Part shown: piece by piece, positions 8,799-18,704 of the stretch
Layout of the letters: every line of letters begins with the position of its first letter
How positions within the stretch are numbered: the first letter of the stretch is position 1
Assembly: GCF_020150815.1 (NCBI RefSeq)
Contig: NZ_CP083723.1
Span: forward strand, 1,488,001-1,552,000
Origin: Haloprofundus salilacus
GTDB taxonomy: Archaea; Halobacteriota; Halobacteria; Halobacteriales; Haloferacaceae
Reading direction: 5' to 3'
Length of the DNA: 64,000 nucleotides
The notes under the pieces: generated by a model
Told to the model about the DNA's origin: nothing
What the model saw: the letters and a program-made list of their open reading frames with translations, nothing else
Database searches by the model: none
Position numbers and translations under genes: made by a program

Positions 8799-8850
8799 GA
8801 ATGCACAACCCGCATGAGTGCGGAGTACGTATAGTCAGACAGTGAGCCAC

Positions 8851-11502
8851 ATGCAACGGGTGCGAATCGAGGTCAGGGGGATGAGCTGCGCGAACTGCTC
8901 GTCCACCGTCACGTCGGCCGTCGAGGAACTCGACGGCGTGAGGGAGGTGAACGTCAACTACGCCACCGACGAGGGGACCGTCGAGTACGACCCAGAGCGG
9001 GTGAGTCTCTCGGAGGTGTACGACGCCATCGAACGGTCGGGCTACGACCCCGTCGGCGAGGAGGTGAACGTCGGCATCACGGACATGACGTGCTCGAACT
9101 GCGTTCAGACCGTCGAGAGCGCCGTCGGCGGCCTGCCCGGCGTTCTCGCCGTTGACGCCAACTACGCCACCGACGAGGCGACGGTCCGGTACAACCCCGA
9201 GGCGGTGTCGCGCTCGGATATCTACGACGCCATCGAGGACGCGGGCTACTCGCCGGTGCGCGAGGACGCGAGCGACGGTGAGGAAAGCGAGAGCGAGGGC
9301 GACCGGCGTGAGAACGCCAGGAAAGCTGAACTTCGCCACCAACGCAACCTGACGGTGTTCGGCGCGGCGCTGGCGATTCCCCTTTCTATCTTGATGATGG
9401 GTCACCTCGTCGGCTTGCCGGTGCCCGAGTCGATTCTCGGCGTCGAGATGGGCTGGATAGCGCTCCTGCTCGCAACGCCCGTCCAGTACTTCCTCGGCAA
9501 GGAGTTCTACGTCAACTCCTACAAGGCGCTCGTGAAGAACCGCACGGCGAACATGGACGTGCTCATCGCGCTCGGGTCGACGACGGCCTATCTGTACAGC
9601 GTCGTCGTGCTCTTCGGCCTCCTCGACGTAGGCCAACTCTACTTCGAGAGCGCGGCGCTCATCCTCGTGTTCATCACGCTCGGCAACTATCTCGAAGCCC
9701 GCTCGAAGGGGCAAGCAGGTGAAGCCATCCGCCAACTACTCGAACTCGAGGCCGACGACGCCATCGTCGTCGACGAGGTAGAGACCGAAGATGGGCAGAC
9801 GTTCGAGAACGAGCGCGAAGTGCCCCTCGAAGACGTCGAGAAAGGCGACGTGATGAAGGTCCGGCCGGGCGAGAAGGTGCCGACCGACGGCGTCGTCGTC
9901 GAGGGCTCAAGCGCCGTCGACGAGTCGAACGTCACCGGCGAGTCCGTCCCCGTCGAGAAGTCGCCGGGCGACGAAGTCGTCGGCTCCACCATCAACGAGA
10001 ACGGTCTGCTGTACGTCCGCACGACGAAAGTCGGCTCGGAGACGGCGCTGCAACAGATCGTGCAGATGGTGCGCGACGCCCAGAGCCGCCAGCCCGAGAT
10101 TCAGAGCCTCGCCGACCGCATCAGCGCCTACTTCGTCCCGGCGGTCATCGCTAACGCCGTCCTCTGGAGCGTCGTCTGGTACCTGTTCCCGGAGACGCTC
10201 TCGGGCCTCGTCACCTCGCTACCGCTGTGGGGTCTCGTCGGCGGCGGTCCCGCGGCGCTCTCGACGTTCGAGTTCGCCGTCGTCGTCTTCGCGTCGGCAG
10301 TGCTCATCGCCTGCCCGTGCGCGCTGGGCCTCGCAACGCCCGCGGCGACGATGGTCGGGACGACCATCGGTGCGAAGCACGGCATCCTGTTCAAGGGCGG
10401 CGACGTGCTCGAACGCGTCCGCGACGTCGACACCGTAGTCTTCGACAAGACGGGGACGCTCACGAAGGGTGAGATGCGCCTGACCGACGCCGTCGTCGTC
10501 TCGCCGACGGCCGACGGAGCGGGCGACGCGGACAGACCGACGGGTGACGACGTTCGCGCCGACGGCGCGGGTTCGGGCACGAGCGTGGGCGCGGCCGTCG
10601 AGTCCGAGGTCAACGAGCGCCTCCTCCTCGAAGTCGCCGCCGCCGCCGAGGCGGGGAGCGAACACCCCATCGCCGAGGCCGTCGTCGACGGCGCGAAGGA
10701 GCGAGGTATCGAGATCTCCGACCCCGCCGCGTTCCAGAACGTCGCCGGGAAGGGTGTCCGCGCCCGCATCGACCGCGGTACCGCCGTCGTCGGCAAACCC
10801 GACCTGCTGCGCGAGTACGACGTGGACCCCGAACCCGCGGCCGATGTCATGGCCGACCTCGAATCCGACGGAAAGACTGCGATTCTCGTCGCCCTCGACG
10901 GTGAGTTGCTCGGCGTCCTCGCCGTCGCCGACGAGGTAAAGGGGTCGGCCGATGAAGCCGTCTCGACGCTCCGCGACCGCAGCGTCTCCGTGTTCATGCT
11001 CACCGGCGACAACGAGCGCACCGCCCGTGCCGTCGCCGAGCGCGTCGGCATCGACCCCGACAACGTCCGCGCGGAGGTGCTACCGGACGAGAAGGCCGAC
11101 GAGGTCGAGTCGATTCAGGCCGACGGCCGTCGCGTGATGATGGTCGGCGACGGCGTCAACGACGCGCCTGCACTCGCGGCCGCGTTCGTCGGCACGGCGC
11201 TCGGCAGCGGCACCGACGTGGCCATCGAAGCCGCTGACGTAACGCTGATGCGCGACGACCCGGTGGACGTGGTCCGGGCGATGCGCGTCTCGGAGGGGAC
11301 GCTCTCGAAGATCAAGCAGAACCTCTTCTGGGCGCTCGGCTACAACACGGCGATGATTCCGCTGGCGTCGCTCGGCCTCCTGCAACCCGTCCTCGCGGCG
11401 GCGGCGATGGCCGTCTCCAGCGTCTCCGTGCTGACGAACAGCCTCCTGTTCCGCCGGTACGAACCCGACGAGGAGTATCGGCTGCTCGGGTTCCTGCGCT
11501 AA
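8851..11502 (+). CDS. copA: Copper-exporting P1B-type ATPase
   Basis: Cu(I)-transporting P-type ATPase of 883 aa in the cell membrane. Two N-terminal HMA domains carry GMSCANC and DMTCSNC. An actuator domain with the TGES loop ([11 protein letters not shown]), the metal-translocating CPC (488-490), the phosphorylated Asp532 in [10 protein letters not shown] and the hinge GDGVND (766-771) follow. [11 protein letters not shown] and [12 protein letters not shown] in the last helices are the Cu(I)-specific YN and MxxSS signatures. An acidic insertion of about 35 residues after DKTGT is a halophilic loop. ATG 8851 is chosen, although GTG at 8842 is possible. It lies downstream of the TRASH regulator and probably responds to it. 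Confidence 0.96.
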   Translation: MQRVRIEVRGMSCANCSSTVTSAVEELDGVREVNVNYATDEGTVEYDPERVSLSEVYDAIERSGYDPVGEEVNVGITDMTCSNCVQTVESAVGGLPGVLAVDANYATDEATVRYNPEAVSRSDIYDAIEDAGYSPVREDASDGEESESEGDRRENARKAELRHQRNLTVFGAALAIPLSILMMGHLVGLPVPESILGVEMGWIALLLATPVQYFLGKEFYVNSYKALVKNRTANMDVLIALGSTTAYLYSVVVLFGLLDVGQLYFESAALILVFITLGNYLEARSKGQAGEAIRQLLELEADDAIVVDEVETEDGQTFENEREVPLEDVEKGDVMKVRPGEKVPTDGVVVEGSSAVDESNVTGESVPVEKSPGDEVVGSTINENGLLYVRTTKVGSETALQQIVQMVRDAQSRQPEIQSLADRISAYFVPAVIANAVLWSVVWYLFPETLSGLVTSLPLWGLVGGGPAALSTFEFAVVVFASAVLIACPCALGLATPAATMVGTTIGAKHGILFKGGDVLERVRDVDTVVFDKTGTLTKGEMRLTDAVVVSPTADGAGDADRPTGDDVRADGAGSGTSVGAAVESEVNERLLLEVAAAAEAGSEHPIAEAVVDGAKERGIEISDPAAFQNVAGKGVRARIDRGTAVVGKPDLLREYDVDPEPAADVMADLESDGKTAILVALDGELLGVLAVADEVKGSADEAVSTLRDRSVSVFMLTGDNERTARAVAERVGIDPDNVRAEVLPDEKADEVESIQADGRRVMMVGDGVNDAPALAAAFVGTALGSGTDVAIEAADVTLMRDDPVDVVRAMRVSEGTLSKIKQNLFWALGYNTAMIPLASLGLLQPVLAAAAMAVSSVSVLTNSLLFRRYEPDEEYRLLGFLR

Positions 11503-11611
11503 TCGTTCGTCTCCGTTGTGACACGGACGGCAATCCCCTCACTGCCGGTGACAAACTGCAACGGCTGACGACACAAACCTTATTGAAGGCGTTCGCGTCC
11601 GTTAATATACG

Positions 11612-11806
11612 ATGGCGACTGGAACGGTTGTGTTCTTCAATGACACCGGCGGCTACGGCTTCATCGAGACTGACGACTCCGACGAGGACGTGTTCTTCCA
11701 CATGGAAGATATCGACGGCCCTGACCTCGAAGAAGGTCAAGAAGTCGAGTTCGACATCGAAACGGCGGAGAAAGGACCGCGTGCGGTGAACCTCGAACGA
11801 CTCTGA
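11612..11806 (+). CDS. cspA: Cold-shock domain protein
   Basis: Single cold-shock domain of 64 aa, an OB-fold that binds single-stranded RNA or DNA. The RNP1-like segment GGYGFIE (13-19) and RNP2-like DVFFHM (26-31) are present, though the usual first aromatic (KGFGFI) is altered to GGYGFI. It is as acidic as other haloarchaeal CspA proteins. A weak TATA-like CTTATTG lies about 30 nt before the ATG, giving a short leader at most. Confidence 0.95.
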   Translation: MATGTVVFFNDTGGYGFIETDDSDEDVFFHMEDIDGPDLEEGQEVEFDIETAEKGPRAVNLERL

Positions 11807-12146
11807 CGCCGACGAACGCCCCCGACAATCGCCGAACCGACAGACGGGACGACGACGACCCGACGTAATCCGTTCTTCGGTTCCGGTTTCGCCGCATCCG
11901 ACAGACTGCGCTGTTCGATAGATACGATTATGTTCCTTGGTGGTGTGCTATCATGTGCCGCGTCGATTCGCGGCTCACGTTCGGCGGACGTCGGGCATGC
12001 ACCCTACCGACGCCGTAGCACGCTGTCACGGACGCGACTACAGTCAGCTTACCGCGCCGCGTTCGCGAAGGGTCGCGGCGCGGATGCGACTTCTGCGCGA
12101 CTCGTTCTCGTTGACACAGTTTCCCAATGAGTGCCACGAAACGCTT
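11807..12146. other. Gene-free stretch after cspA
   Basis: About 340 nt with no convincing coding frame on either strand. Possible short frames have neither haloarchaeal codon bias nor recognisable protein. The middle (11920-11960) is slightly richer in A+T (GATAGATACGATTATGTTCC). I see no repeat or RNA structure that I can name. Confidence 0.4.
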
Positions 12147-12155
12147 TTTTATAAG
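12147..12155 (+). promoter_or_regulatory. TATA box of a leaderless small gene
   Basis: TTTTATAAG is a strong TATA box centred about 25 nt before the ATG at 12175, so transcription should begin at that codon. This argues against an in-frame ATG at 12127, which would lie upstream of the box. Confidence 0.6.
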
Positions 12156-12174
12156 TCTCCGAGTTGGCACAGAT

Positions 12175-12336
12175 ATGTCCGATACCCTCCAGACGGTGCT
12201 ACTCTGCTACATCGCCGTCCTCCTCACCATCGAGGTGCTCGAACTCGGCTGGCTCGTTCCGGTTCTCGCCGCATCGCTGGTGATTGCTGGACTCGTCGCC
12301 GCCTTCGTGTACCTCGGAAACGGAGAACCGAATTGA
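12175..12336 (+). CDS. Small two-helix membrane protein
   Basis: Protein of 53 aa, MSDTLQTVLLCYIAVLLTIE at the start, consisting almost wholly of two membrane helices (about 5-27 and 29-48) and a polar GNGEPN tail. The leaderless promoter immediately upstream defines the start. No function recognised. It converges with the acyl-CoA ligase gene 14 nt downstream. Confidence 0.6.
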   Translation: MSDTLQTVLLCYIAVLLTIEVLELGWLVPVLAASLVIAGLVAAFVYLGNGEPN

Positions 12337-12350
12337 ACGACTGAGCGCGG

Positions 12351-13967
12351 TTACTCGCCGAACATCTGCTCTTCCCGCTCTCTGAGTTCGATGCGCCGAA
12401 TCTTCCCGCTCGACGTCTTCGGGAGTTCGTCGACGAACTCCACGCGGCGCGGGTACTTGTACGGGGCCGTCTCCTCCTTCATGAACTCTTGAATCTCGTC
12501 GACCAACTCGTCATCACCTTCGTAGCCGTCTGCGAGGATGACGTACGCCTTCACGACGTTGCCGCGTTTCTCGTGCGGGCTGCCGACGGCGGCGGCCTCG
12601 GCGACCGCGGGGTGCGACACGAGCGCGTCCTCCACCTCGAACGGGCCGATGCGGTAGCCCGCCGAGAGGATGATGTCGTCGGCGCGGCCCTCGAAGAAGA
12701 AATAGCCGTCCTCGTCGCGGGAGGCCAGGTCCCCCGTCCGGTAGTACTCGCCCGCGAACGTCTTCTCGTCGAGGCTCGGCTTCTCGTAGTAGCCGTCGAA
12801 GATGCCCGGGCAGTCGACGGGAACGGCGATTTCGCCGATTTCGCCGACGCCGACCTCCTCGTCGTCGTCGTCGATTATCGTGGTGCCGAGCCCCGGCGTC
12901 GGCTTGCCCATTGCGCCGGGTTTCACGTCGATTCCCGGATAATTGGTCACCAACGCGACGGTCTCGGTCTGGCCGTAGCCGTCGCGGGGCGTCACGCCGA
13001 AAGCGTCGTCTATCATCTCGATGGGTTCACGGTTCAGCGGTTCACCCGCCGACAGCGCGGCCTTCAGTTCCACATCGTACTCCCCCAGATTCGTCTGCGT
13101 GAACATCCGGTACTGCGTCGGGACGGCGCAGAGGCGGGTGACGCCCTCGTCGGCCATGATTCCGAGGAACCGGTCGGGGTCGAACTCGCCGTCGTACAGC
13201 AATTGCGTCGCCCCCGTCGTCACGCCGACGCCGACGGGGCTCCAGAACCACTTCGCCCACCCGGTGCCCGTGGTCGCCCACAGCAACTCGTCTTCCATGT
13301 CCGAGTCGGCGGTGACGCCCCACCAGTACGGCGCGTTGACGAGCTCAAAGCAGCGCATCCACCGGTGCTTGTGGAGCACGGGTTTCGGCTGGCCCGTCGT
13401 CCCGGAGGTGTAGTTGATTGACATCGGATCCTCCGCGGAGAGGTCGGGACCGTCGTGGTCGGTCGACTGCCCGGAGAGCAGATCCGAGAACGACTGCCAG
13501 CCGTCTCTCTCGCCGTCGACGCAGACGAGATTCTCCAGCGGCGAGTCTTCGACGACGGGGTCGACCATCTCGGTGAGGTCGGCGTGCGCGACGACGGTCG
13601 TCGCCTCGCAGTCGTTCGCGCGGAACTGGAGGTCTTTCGGCTTCAGCATCGACGAACAGGGGACGAGAAGCGCGCCGCGCTTGAGCGCGCCCAACTGGAT
13701 GGCGAATACGTCGGGATGTCGCGGCAGGAGGTGCATCACCCGGTCACCCTCGCCGACGCCCAGTTCCACCAGCGCGTTCGCGAAACGGTTCATGTCGTCG
13801 CGCAGGTCGGCGTAGGTTCGTTCTTCTCGACGCTCCTTGCTCAGAAAGTGGAGGGCTACTCGGTTGCCGAACGAGTCGGCGTGCGACTCGACGACCGCCG
13901 GGAGGTTGTAGTCGGCGGGGATGTTCCACTCGAACGAAGCCAGTTCGTCATCGTATGAGAGTACCAT
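12351..13967 (-). CDS. Acyl-CoA synthetase (AMP-forming)
   Basis: ANL-superfamily ligase of 538 aa that activates a carboxylic acid to its CoA thioester through an acyl-adenylate. Visible motifs are the P-loop-like YTSGTTGQPKPV, the YGQTE A5 motif, YRTGDLA with the hinge region, and the C-terminal catalytic Lys in TSSGKIRRIEL. The layout resembles acetyl- or medium-chain acyl-CoA synthetases, and the substrate is uncertain. The ATG at 13967 is preferred over one 11 codons upstream because a TATA-like ATTATC lies about 27 nt before it. Confidence 0.9.
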   Translation of the reverse strand: MVLSYDDELASFEWNIPADYNLPAVVESHADSFGNRVALHFLSKERREERTYADLRDDMNRFANALVELGVGEGDRVMHLLPRHPDVFAIQLGALKRGALLVPCSSMLKPKDLQFRANDCEATTVVAHADLTEMVDPVVEDSPLENLVCVDGERDGWQSFSDLLSGQSTDHDGPDLSAEDPMSINYTSGTTGQPKPVLHKHRWMRCFELVNAPYWWGVTADSDMEDELLWATTGTGWAKWFWSPVGVGVTTGATQLLYDGEFDPDRFLGIMADEGVTRLCAVPTQYRMFTQTNLGEYDVELKAALSAGEPLNREPIEMIDDAFGVTPRDGYGQTETVALVTNYPGIDVKPGAMGKPTPGLGTTIIDDDDEEVGVGEIGEIAVPVDCPGIFDGYYEKPSLDEKTFAGEYYRTGDLASRDEDGYFFFEGRADDIILSAGYRIGPFEVEDALVSHPAVAEAAAVGSPHEKRGNVVKAYVILADGYEGDDELVDEIQEFMKEETAPYKYPRRVEFVDELPKTSSGKIRRIELREREEQMFGE

Positions 13968-14185
13968 GCAGGCCACGTCGCAATCATCCCGGATAATCAT
14001 TCGGGTCGGCGTAGTCTGCGGGTCGTCGAGGGAGAGCCACGGCCAGAGCGTCAGTCACGAGAGCCGCGACCGGGCGCGTGGTTCGACTCGCGCCCGAAGG
14101 AGGAGTAGGAGTCAGCACGGATAGCTCTTCAGGCGGTTCGCGCCCTTTCGCGTGGCTTTTTGTCCCTTCCCAGAGAGTCTCTCGC

Positions 14186-15160
14186 ATGGAGTACACCACC
14201 CTCGGCGACACGGGGATGACCGTCTCGCGAATCTGCCTCGGTTGCATGAGTTTCGGTACAAGCGACTGGCGCGAGTGGGTGTTGGACGAGGAGGCCGGAC
14301 TGGAGCTGGTCGACCGGGCCATCGACCTCGGTATCAACTTCTTCGACACGGCGAACATGTACTCGAACGGCGAGTCCGAGCGCATCCTGGGCAAGGCGCT
14401 GGAGGGCCGCCGCGACCAGGCCGTCGTCGCCACGAAGGGTTACTTCCCGATGGACGAGGACGACCCGAATTCGGGCGGACTGTCGCGGAAAGCCATCGAA
14501 CAGCAGCTCGACGCGTCGCTCGAACGTCTGGGGATGGACACCATCGACCTCTACCAGACGCACCGCTGGGACGACGACACGCCTATCGACCAGACGCTGG
14601 CGGCGCTCGACGACGCGGTCCGACGCGGGAAGATTCGCTACTTCGGCGCGAGTTCGATGTGGACGCACCAGTTCTCGGAGGCACTGTACGCAAGCGACCT
14701 GCTCGGCTACGACCGCTTCGTGACGATGCAAAACCACTACAATCTGCTCTACCGCGAGGAGGAGCGCGAGATGCTGCCGCTCTGCGAGAAGGAGAACGTC
14801 GGCGTCATCCCGTGGTCGCCGCTGGCGCGCGGCTGGCTCGCCCGCCCGCACGAGGAGGCCCGCTCGACCAAACGCGGCGAGACCGACAGCCTCGCGCACG
14901 GCCACCCGTATCTGGAGGGCGGCGGCCGCGAAGTCAACGAGCGCGTGCAGGAACTCGCAGACGAGAAGGGTGTGAAGATGGCCCAGATCGGGCTGGCGTG
15001 GCTGTTCCACAAGGAGTGGGTGGACGCGCCCATCGTTGGCACGACGAACGTCGAGCACCTCGAAGACGCCGTCGAGGCGCTAGACATCGACCTGAGTTCG
15101 AGTGAGATCGAGTATCTCGAAGAGCCGTACCGGCCCGTTCGCGTCTCGGGCCACGAGTAA
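14186..15160 (+). CDS. Aldo/keto reductase, YajO/Kv-beta type
   Basis: Oxidoreductase of 324 aa of the longer AKR group. The tetrad residues are in FFDTANMYSNGESE (Asp, Tyr), VVATKGYFP (Lys) and LYQTHRWDDD (His). The 1-deoxyxylulose-reductase YajO-like loop after WREWVLDEEAG and the cofactor-binding GTTNVEHLEDAVEA are present. The MEYTTLGDTGMTVS start at 14186 is the conserved family N-terminus. The 185 nt upstream hold no other gene. Substrate unknown. Confidence 0.92.
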   Translation: MEYTTLGDTGMTVSRICLGCMSFGTSDWREWVLDEEAGLELVDRAIDLGINFFDTANMYSNGESERILGKALEGRRDQAVVATKGYFPMDEDDPNSGGLSRKAIEQQLDASLERLGMDTIDLYQTHRWDDDTPIDQTLAALDDAVRRGKIRYFGASSMWTHQFSEALYASDLLGYDRFVTMQNHYNLLYREEEREMLPLCEKENVGVIPWSPLARGWLARPHEEARSTKRGETDSLAHGHPYLEGGGREVNERVQELADEKGVKMAQIGLAWLFHKEWVDAPIVGTTNVEHLEDAVEALDIDLSSSEIEYLEEPYRPVRVSGHE

Positions 15161-15261
15161 CCGAACCGCTGGCTCTTCCGACGCCGGCGACGCTCTGACG
15201 GCACGCACGGTCGCGAGAAGCCGTAAAAACCGAGATATCCTCGCGACGCCTCCTAACCGGT

Positions 15262-16275
15262 ATGATACTCGTTGTCGGTGCAACCGGTGAGCTAGGAACC
15301 GCAATCGTCCAAGAACTGGTCGACGACGGCCACCGAGTAAGGGCGTTCGTCCGCCCGGCGTCGGCGTACGGGCATCTGGTCGGGCCGAACGTCGAGTTCG
15401 CCTACGGCGACCTGCGCGACCCGATGAGCGTCGACCGCGCCGTCGACGGCGTCGAGACGGTCGTCGCGACGGCGAACGCGGTCGCCCCGCGCGACGGGTC
15501 GACGTTCGAGATGGTCGACGACCTGGGATACAGAACGCTCATCGAGGCGGCCGAGCGCCACCGGGTCGACCGTTTCATCTACATTTCAACGCCGGAGACG
15601 CCGTTGGACGACGAGGTGCCGTCGTTCACCTACAAGCGGATGAACGAGCGCCGACTCCGCGAGAGCAGACTCACGCACACTATCGTCCGACCGTCGCTGT
15701 TCATGGACAGTTGGTTGGCACTCATCGGGAGTTCGATTCCGACGCGCGGGGCCGAACAGTCGCTGATGAACCGGCCGTTCTGGTTCACCCGCGCGTTCCG
15801 GCGACTGACCGGCCGACTCGTCGAACGACGTGGGCGAGCGCTCGTCCCCGGCGACGGGTCGACGCGCCACGCCTTTGTCTCCATCGACGACGTGGCCACG
15901 TTCGTCGCCGTCTGCGTGGGCAACCCGGTCGCCGAGAACGCGACAGTACACGTTGGCGGTCCGGAGTCGCTGTCGTGGAACGAAGTCGTGGATGTCTACA
16001 GCGAGGTGCTCGGTCGGCCGGTTCGGCCCGTCTACACGCCGGTGAGGGTATACACGGCACTCCAGCGACTGGCGACCCCCATCAGCCCTGCGGCAGCGAA
16101 TATCTTCGGCATGGAGCGCATCGTCGCGAGCGCCGACACTGGCGGCGACGTCGAGGTGATGGCCGAAATCGGCTACGTCCCGCAGACGACGGTCAAAACG
16201 TTCCTCGGCGCGCGCGTCGACCCGGCGGAGCGAACGTCGCCCGGACACCGGATTCGAGTCGAAGACGCGGCGTAA
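15262..16275 (+). CDS. NmrA/atypical SDR family NAD(P)-binding protein
   Basis: Rossmann-fold protein of 337 aa starting MILVVGATGELGTAIVQ, the GxxGxxG dinucleotide motif. DLRDPMSVDRAVDG and the YISTPE segment are typical of the NmrA-like/complex I NDUFA9-like atypical SDRs, which often lack the YxxxK catalytic pair; YKRMNERRL may serve in its place. It could act as a redox-sensing or quinone/epimerase-like protein. No operon partner is evident: the next gene is convergent. Confidence 0.82.
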   Translation: MILVVGATGELGTAIVQELVDDGHRVRAFVRPASAYGHLVGPNVEFAYGDLRDPMSVDRAVDGVETVVATANAVAPRDGSTFEMVDDLGYRTLIEAAERHRVDRFIYISTPETPLDDEVPSFTYKRMNERRLRESRLTHTIVRPSLFMDSWLALIGSSIPTRGAEQSLMNRPFWFTRAFRRLTGRLVERRGRALVPGDGSTRHAFVSIDDVATFVAVCVGNPVAENATVHVGGPESLSWNEVVDVYSEVLGRPVRPVYTPVRVYTALQRLATPISPAAANIFGMERIVASADTGGDVEVMAEIGYVPQTTVKTFLGARVDPAERTSPGHRIRVEDAA

Positions 16276-16288
16276 GAAACGAGGAATC

Positions 16289-17539
16289 TCAGTCGTCGGC
16301 CTCGCCGACTACCGGTGTAGCGACTGACCCACCGTCCGCTACCAGCCGTCGTACCGCCCGCGACGCGACGAGCGCGATACCGATTTCGGTGAAGCCGACG
16401 ACGACGAACGCCTCGAAGTAGCCGAGCAGTTCGGCGGAGGACCCGCCGAGCAGGAAGCCGGTCAGGAAGCCGAGACTGCCGAAGATGTTGAATCCGCCCA
16501 TCGCTGCTCCTCGTTCGTCCTCCGCGGCGACGTCGGTGACGAGAGCCATCGTCGCCGGGGAGACCAAAGCCCCAAACACGCCGACGAGCACCATCGTCCC
16601 CGCCGCCAGCGGTAGCGACGGCGACGCGCCGACGACGATTATCGAGAGACCGTAGAGGATGGAGCCGACGACGACGGGGAGGAAGCGTCCGATGCGGTCC
16701 GAGAGCACGCCCATCGGATACTGCAGGAGCGCGAACGGCCCAAAGAACATCGCGAGCACGAGCCCCGCTCCGAACGCGTCGAGGCCGAACACGTCGCGGA
16801 AGTAGTAGATGCCGACGAGCGAGAAGAAGCCCGCTGTGAGGCGGTCGATGAAGCCGAACGCGTACGGAATCCGCAACGCCGGGCGGTCGACGATCTTTCC
16901 GAGGATCTCCCGTGCTCCGGTGCGGTCGTCGTCACCGCGACTCTCGCTTCGTTTCGCGCCGGGCGAGCGGTCCGTCACCGTCGCGGTCAGCAGCGCGACG
17001 AGACCGAGCAGTGCCGCCGCGCCGTACACCGGCGCGAGCGGGTCGGCAGTCGAGAGGCGACCGCCGACGACCGAGCCGACGGCCGCGCCGAGGCCGATGG
17101 CGATGCCCGCCGCGCCCATGTTGCGGCCGTTGCCGCCGCCGAGGTCCATCAGCATCGTCATCGACAGCGAGAACGCGCCGATGGTGAACGCGCCGCCGAC
17201 GACGCGGACTAGGAGTACGCCGCTGAAGCCGACGCCGAGCGTCGGGACGAGTGTGAGGAAAAGATAGCAGGCCGCGCCGCCGAGCGCGCCGACGACGATG
17301 AGGGGGACACGCCGCCCCGTGGCGTCGCTGAGCGCTCCCCACAGTCCGGCGAAGACGACGAACGCCGCGTACTCCGCGACGAGAAACCACATGCCGGCGT
17401 CGAGGTCGCCTGCGCCGCCGAGTGCGCGCACGAGGTCGGAGACGCCCGGGTAGAGGAGAACCTGCGACACCAACACCGCCCACACCGAGAGCGCGAGCGT
17501 GATTCGGTCACGTCGCGCCGAGTCGTTCATATCTGTCAT
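16289..17539 (-). CDS. MFS transporter
   Basis: Major facilitator of 416 aa with twelve predicted helices. Both intracellular loops carry the family signature: GALSDATGRRVPL after helix 2 and GVLSDRIGRFLPV after helix 8. The central loop is acidic (RGDDDRTGAREI). The start may be 17539 or an ATG three codons later. It is the last gene of the minus-strand series that includes the metal-binding lipoprotein, 42 nt downstream of it, so it could belong to the same unit. Substrate unknown. Confidence 0.9.
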   Translation of the reverse strand: MTDMNDSARRDRITLALSVWAVLVSQVLLYPGVSDLVRALGGAGDLDAGMWFLVAEYAAFVVFAGLWGALSDATGRRVPLIVVGALGGAACYLFLTLVPTLGVGFSGVLLVRVVGGAFTIGAFSLSMTMLMDLGGGNGRNMGAAGIAIGLGAAVGSVVGGRLSTADPLAPVYGAAALLGLVALLTATVTDRSPGAKRSESRGDDDRTGAREILGKIVDRPALRIPYAFGFIDRLTAGFFSLVGIYYFRDVFGLDAFGAGLVLAMFFGPFALLQYPMGVLSDRIGRFLPVVVGSILYGLSIIVVGASPSLPLAAGTMVLVGVFGALVSPATMALVTDVAAEDERGAAMGGFNIFGSLGFLTGFLLGGSSAELLGYFEAFVVVGFTEIGIALVASRAVRRLVADGGSVATPVVGEADD

Positions 17540-17581
17540 TCGAACCGAATCGGGAAAGCCCTGTCTCTGTCCGCTCGCGCC

Positions 17582-18625
17582 TCAGAACGTCATCGGCGGC
17601 ATATCGAGGAACGCCGTCTCGAACCCCTCGTGGCGCGCCGACTGCGGCGGCGTGTCGACGACGAGTTCGAGGTCGTCGTCAGCCGACAGTCCATCGACGT
17701 TCGCGCCGTAGTGGAAGCCGATCTTGGGGTCCAGCGCCGGTTCGAGCGAGACGTCGGTACCGCCGACCGTCGCGGAGAGCCCCATGCTCGGAATCACCAG
17801 TCCGTTGAGCGGCGTCCGCGGCGAGACGAGGAGGTAGGGCTGGTCGCCGAACCGGCCAGCGGAGACAGCGATGGCGACGAAGACGGCGTCGCCGCTCATC
17901 TCCGACCCGAACGACTCGCCCGGCAGCGAGTCCGGTTCGGGCGCTCTGCCGACGGGCATCGCCATCCCGTTCGGCATCTGCATCTCCATCACCGGGAGCG
18001 CACCGGGGTCGCCCTGCTTCTCTTCGAGTATCGTGTACGGGATGTCGTTTCGCTTGCGCTCGCTGTACTCGAACTCCAGTTCGGCCGTCGCGGGTTCCGC
18101 GAACTTCCCCTCGAACGCGCCGAACCGTCGGAGGTTCACACCGCCGACGTCGACGCGAAGGGTGTACGTCCCGTCGCCTGGGAGCGGCCAGTTGTCGCCG
18201 TAGTGAAAGCCCATCCGCTGGGAGAGCATCTCGTAGACGACCTCCTCTTCGCGGTATTCGTCGCCGTCACTCGTCTCGACGGTGACGCCCGTAGCCGGAA
18301 CGACCTGACCGCTCTCGGGGTCCCAGACGTTCACCATCAGGTGAATCGCGTCGTTGCGTCCGACGTCGATCCGCTCGGTCTCCTGCCCCTGTACGGTCCA
18401 GAAGCGGTGGGCGTAACTGTACATCACCCCGACTTTGAGGTCCCCTGCGTCCGCCATGCCGACCATCTTCATCCCCTCCTGGTGGGTGGGAACGTAGGAC
18501 GCCCGCGGGCGGTTCTCGACGAGCGGCGGTTCGCGACTCGTCGTCGTGTCGAGGAGGCTCGTACAACCGGCGAGCGAGCCCGCGAGGCCAGTGCCGACTG
18601 CACCGAGGAGGGTCCGCCGTCTCAT
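17582..18625 (-). CDS. Tat-exported lipoprotein with two P19/Tp34-like metal-binding repeats
   Basis: Predicted lipoprotein of 347 aa: a Tat signal RRRTLLG followed by the lipobox LAGC with Cys21. The mature part resembles the Fe/Cu-binding P19/Tp34 (iron transport) fold. The sequence GFHYG(D/A)N occurs twice, at 139-145 and 303-309, each followed by a beta-rich segment; in P19 the His of HYGAN is a copper ligand. A Met-rich linker (MEMQMPNGMAMP, about 213-224) joins the halves, and KMVGM near the N-terminus adds more Met. I infer a periplasm-side metal-binding protein. It lies downstream of a winged-helix regulator and a small membrane protein on the same strand. Confidence 0.75.
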   Translation of the reverse strand: MRRRTLLGAVGTGLAGSLAGCTSLLDTTTSREPPLVENRPRASYVPTHQEGMKMVGMADAGDLKVGVMYSYAHRFWTVQGQETERIDVGRNDAIHLMVNVWDPESGQVVPATGVTVETSDGDEYREEEVVYEMLSQRMGFHYGDNWPLPGDGTYTLRVDVGGVNLRRFGAFEGKFAEPATAELEFEYSERKRNDIPYTILEEKQGDPGALPVMEMQMPNGMAMPVGRAPEPDSLPGESFGSEMSGDAVFVAIAVSAGRFGDQPYLLVSPRTPLNGLVIPSMGLSATVGGTDVSLEPALDPKIGFHYGANVDGLSADDDLELVVDTPPQSARHEGFETAFLDMPPMTF

Positions 18626-18704
18626 GAGAGTGACTAGGCGAGTCCGACAGTTACGGGTTCTGGTCCGGTTCTCGAAGCGTTGGGTTCGCGTGCGACGGTC
18701 GCCG

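Noticed and set aside
11928-12170. Minus-strand ORF of 80 codons between cspA and the small membrane gene
   Set aside because: It is basic rather than acidic, overlaps the strong TATA box at 12147-12155 and has no motif.
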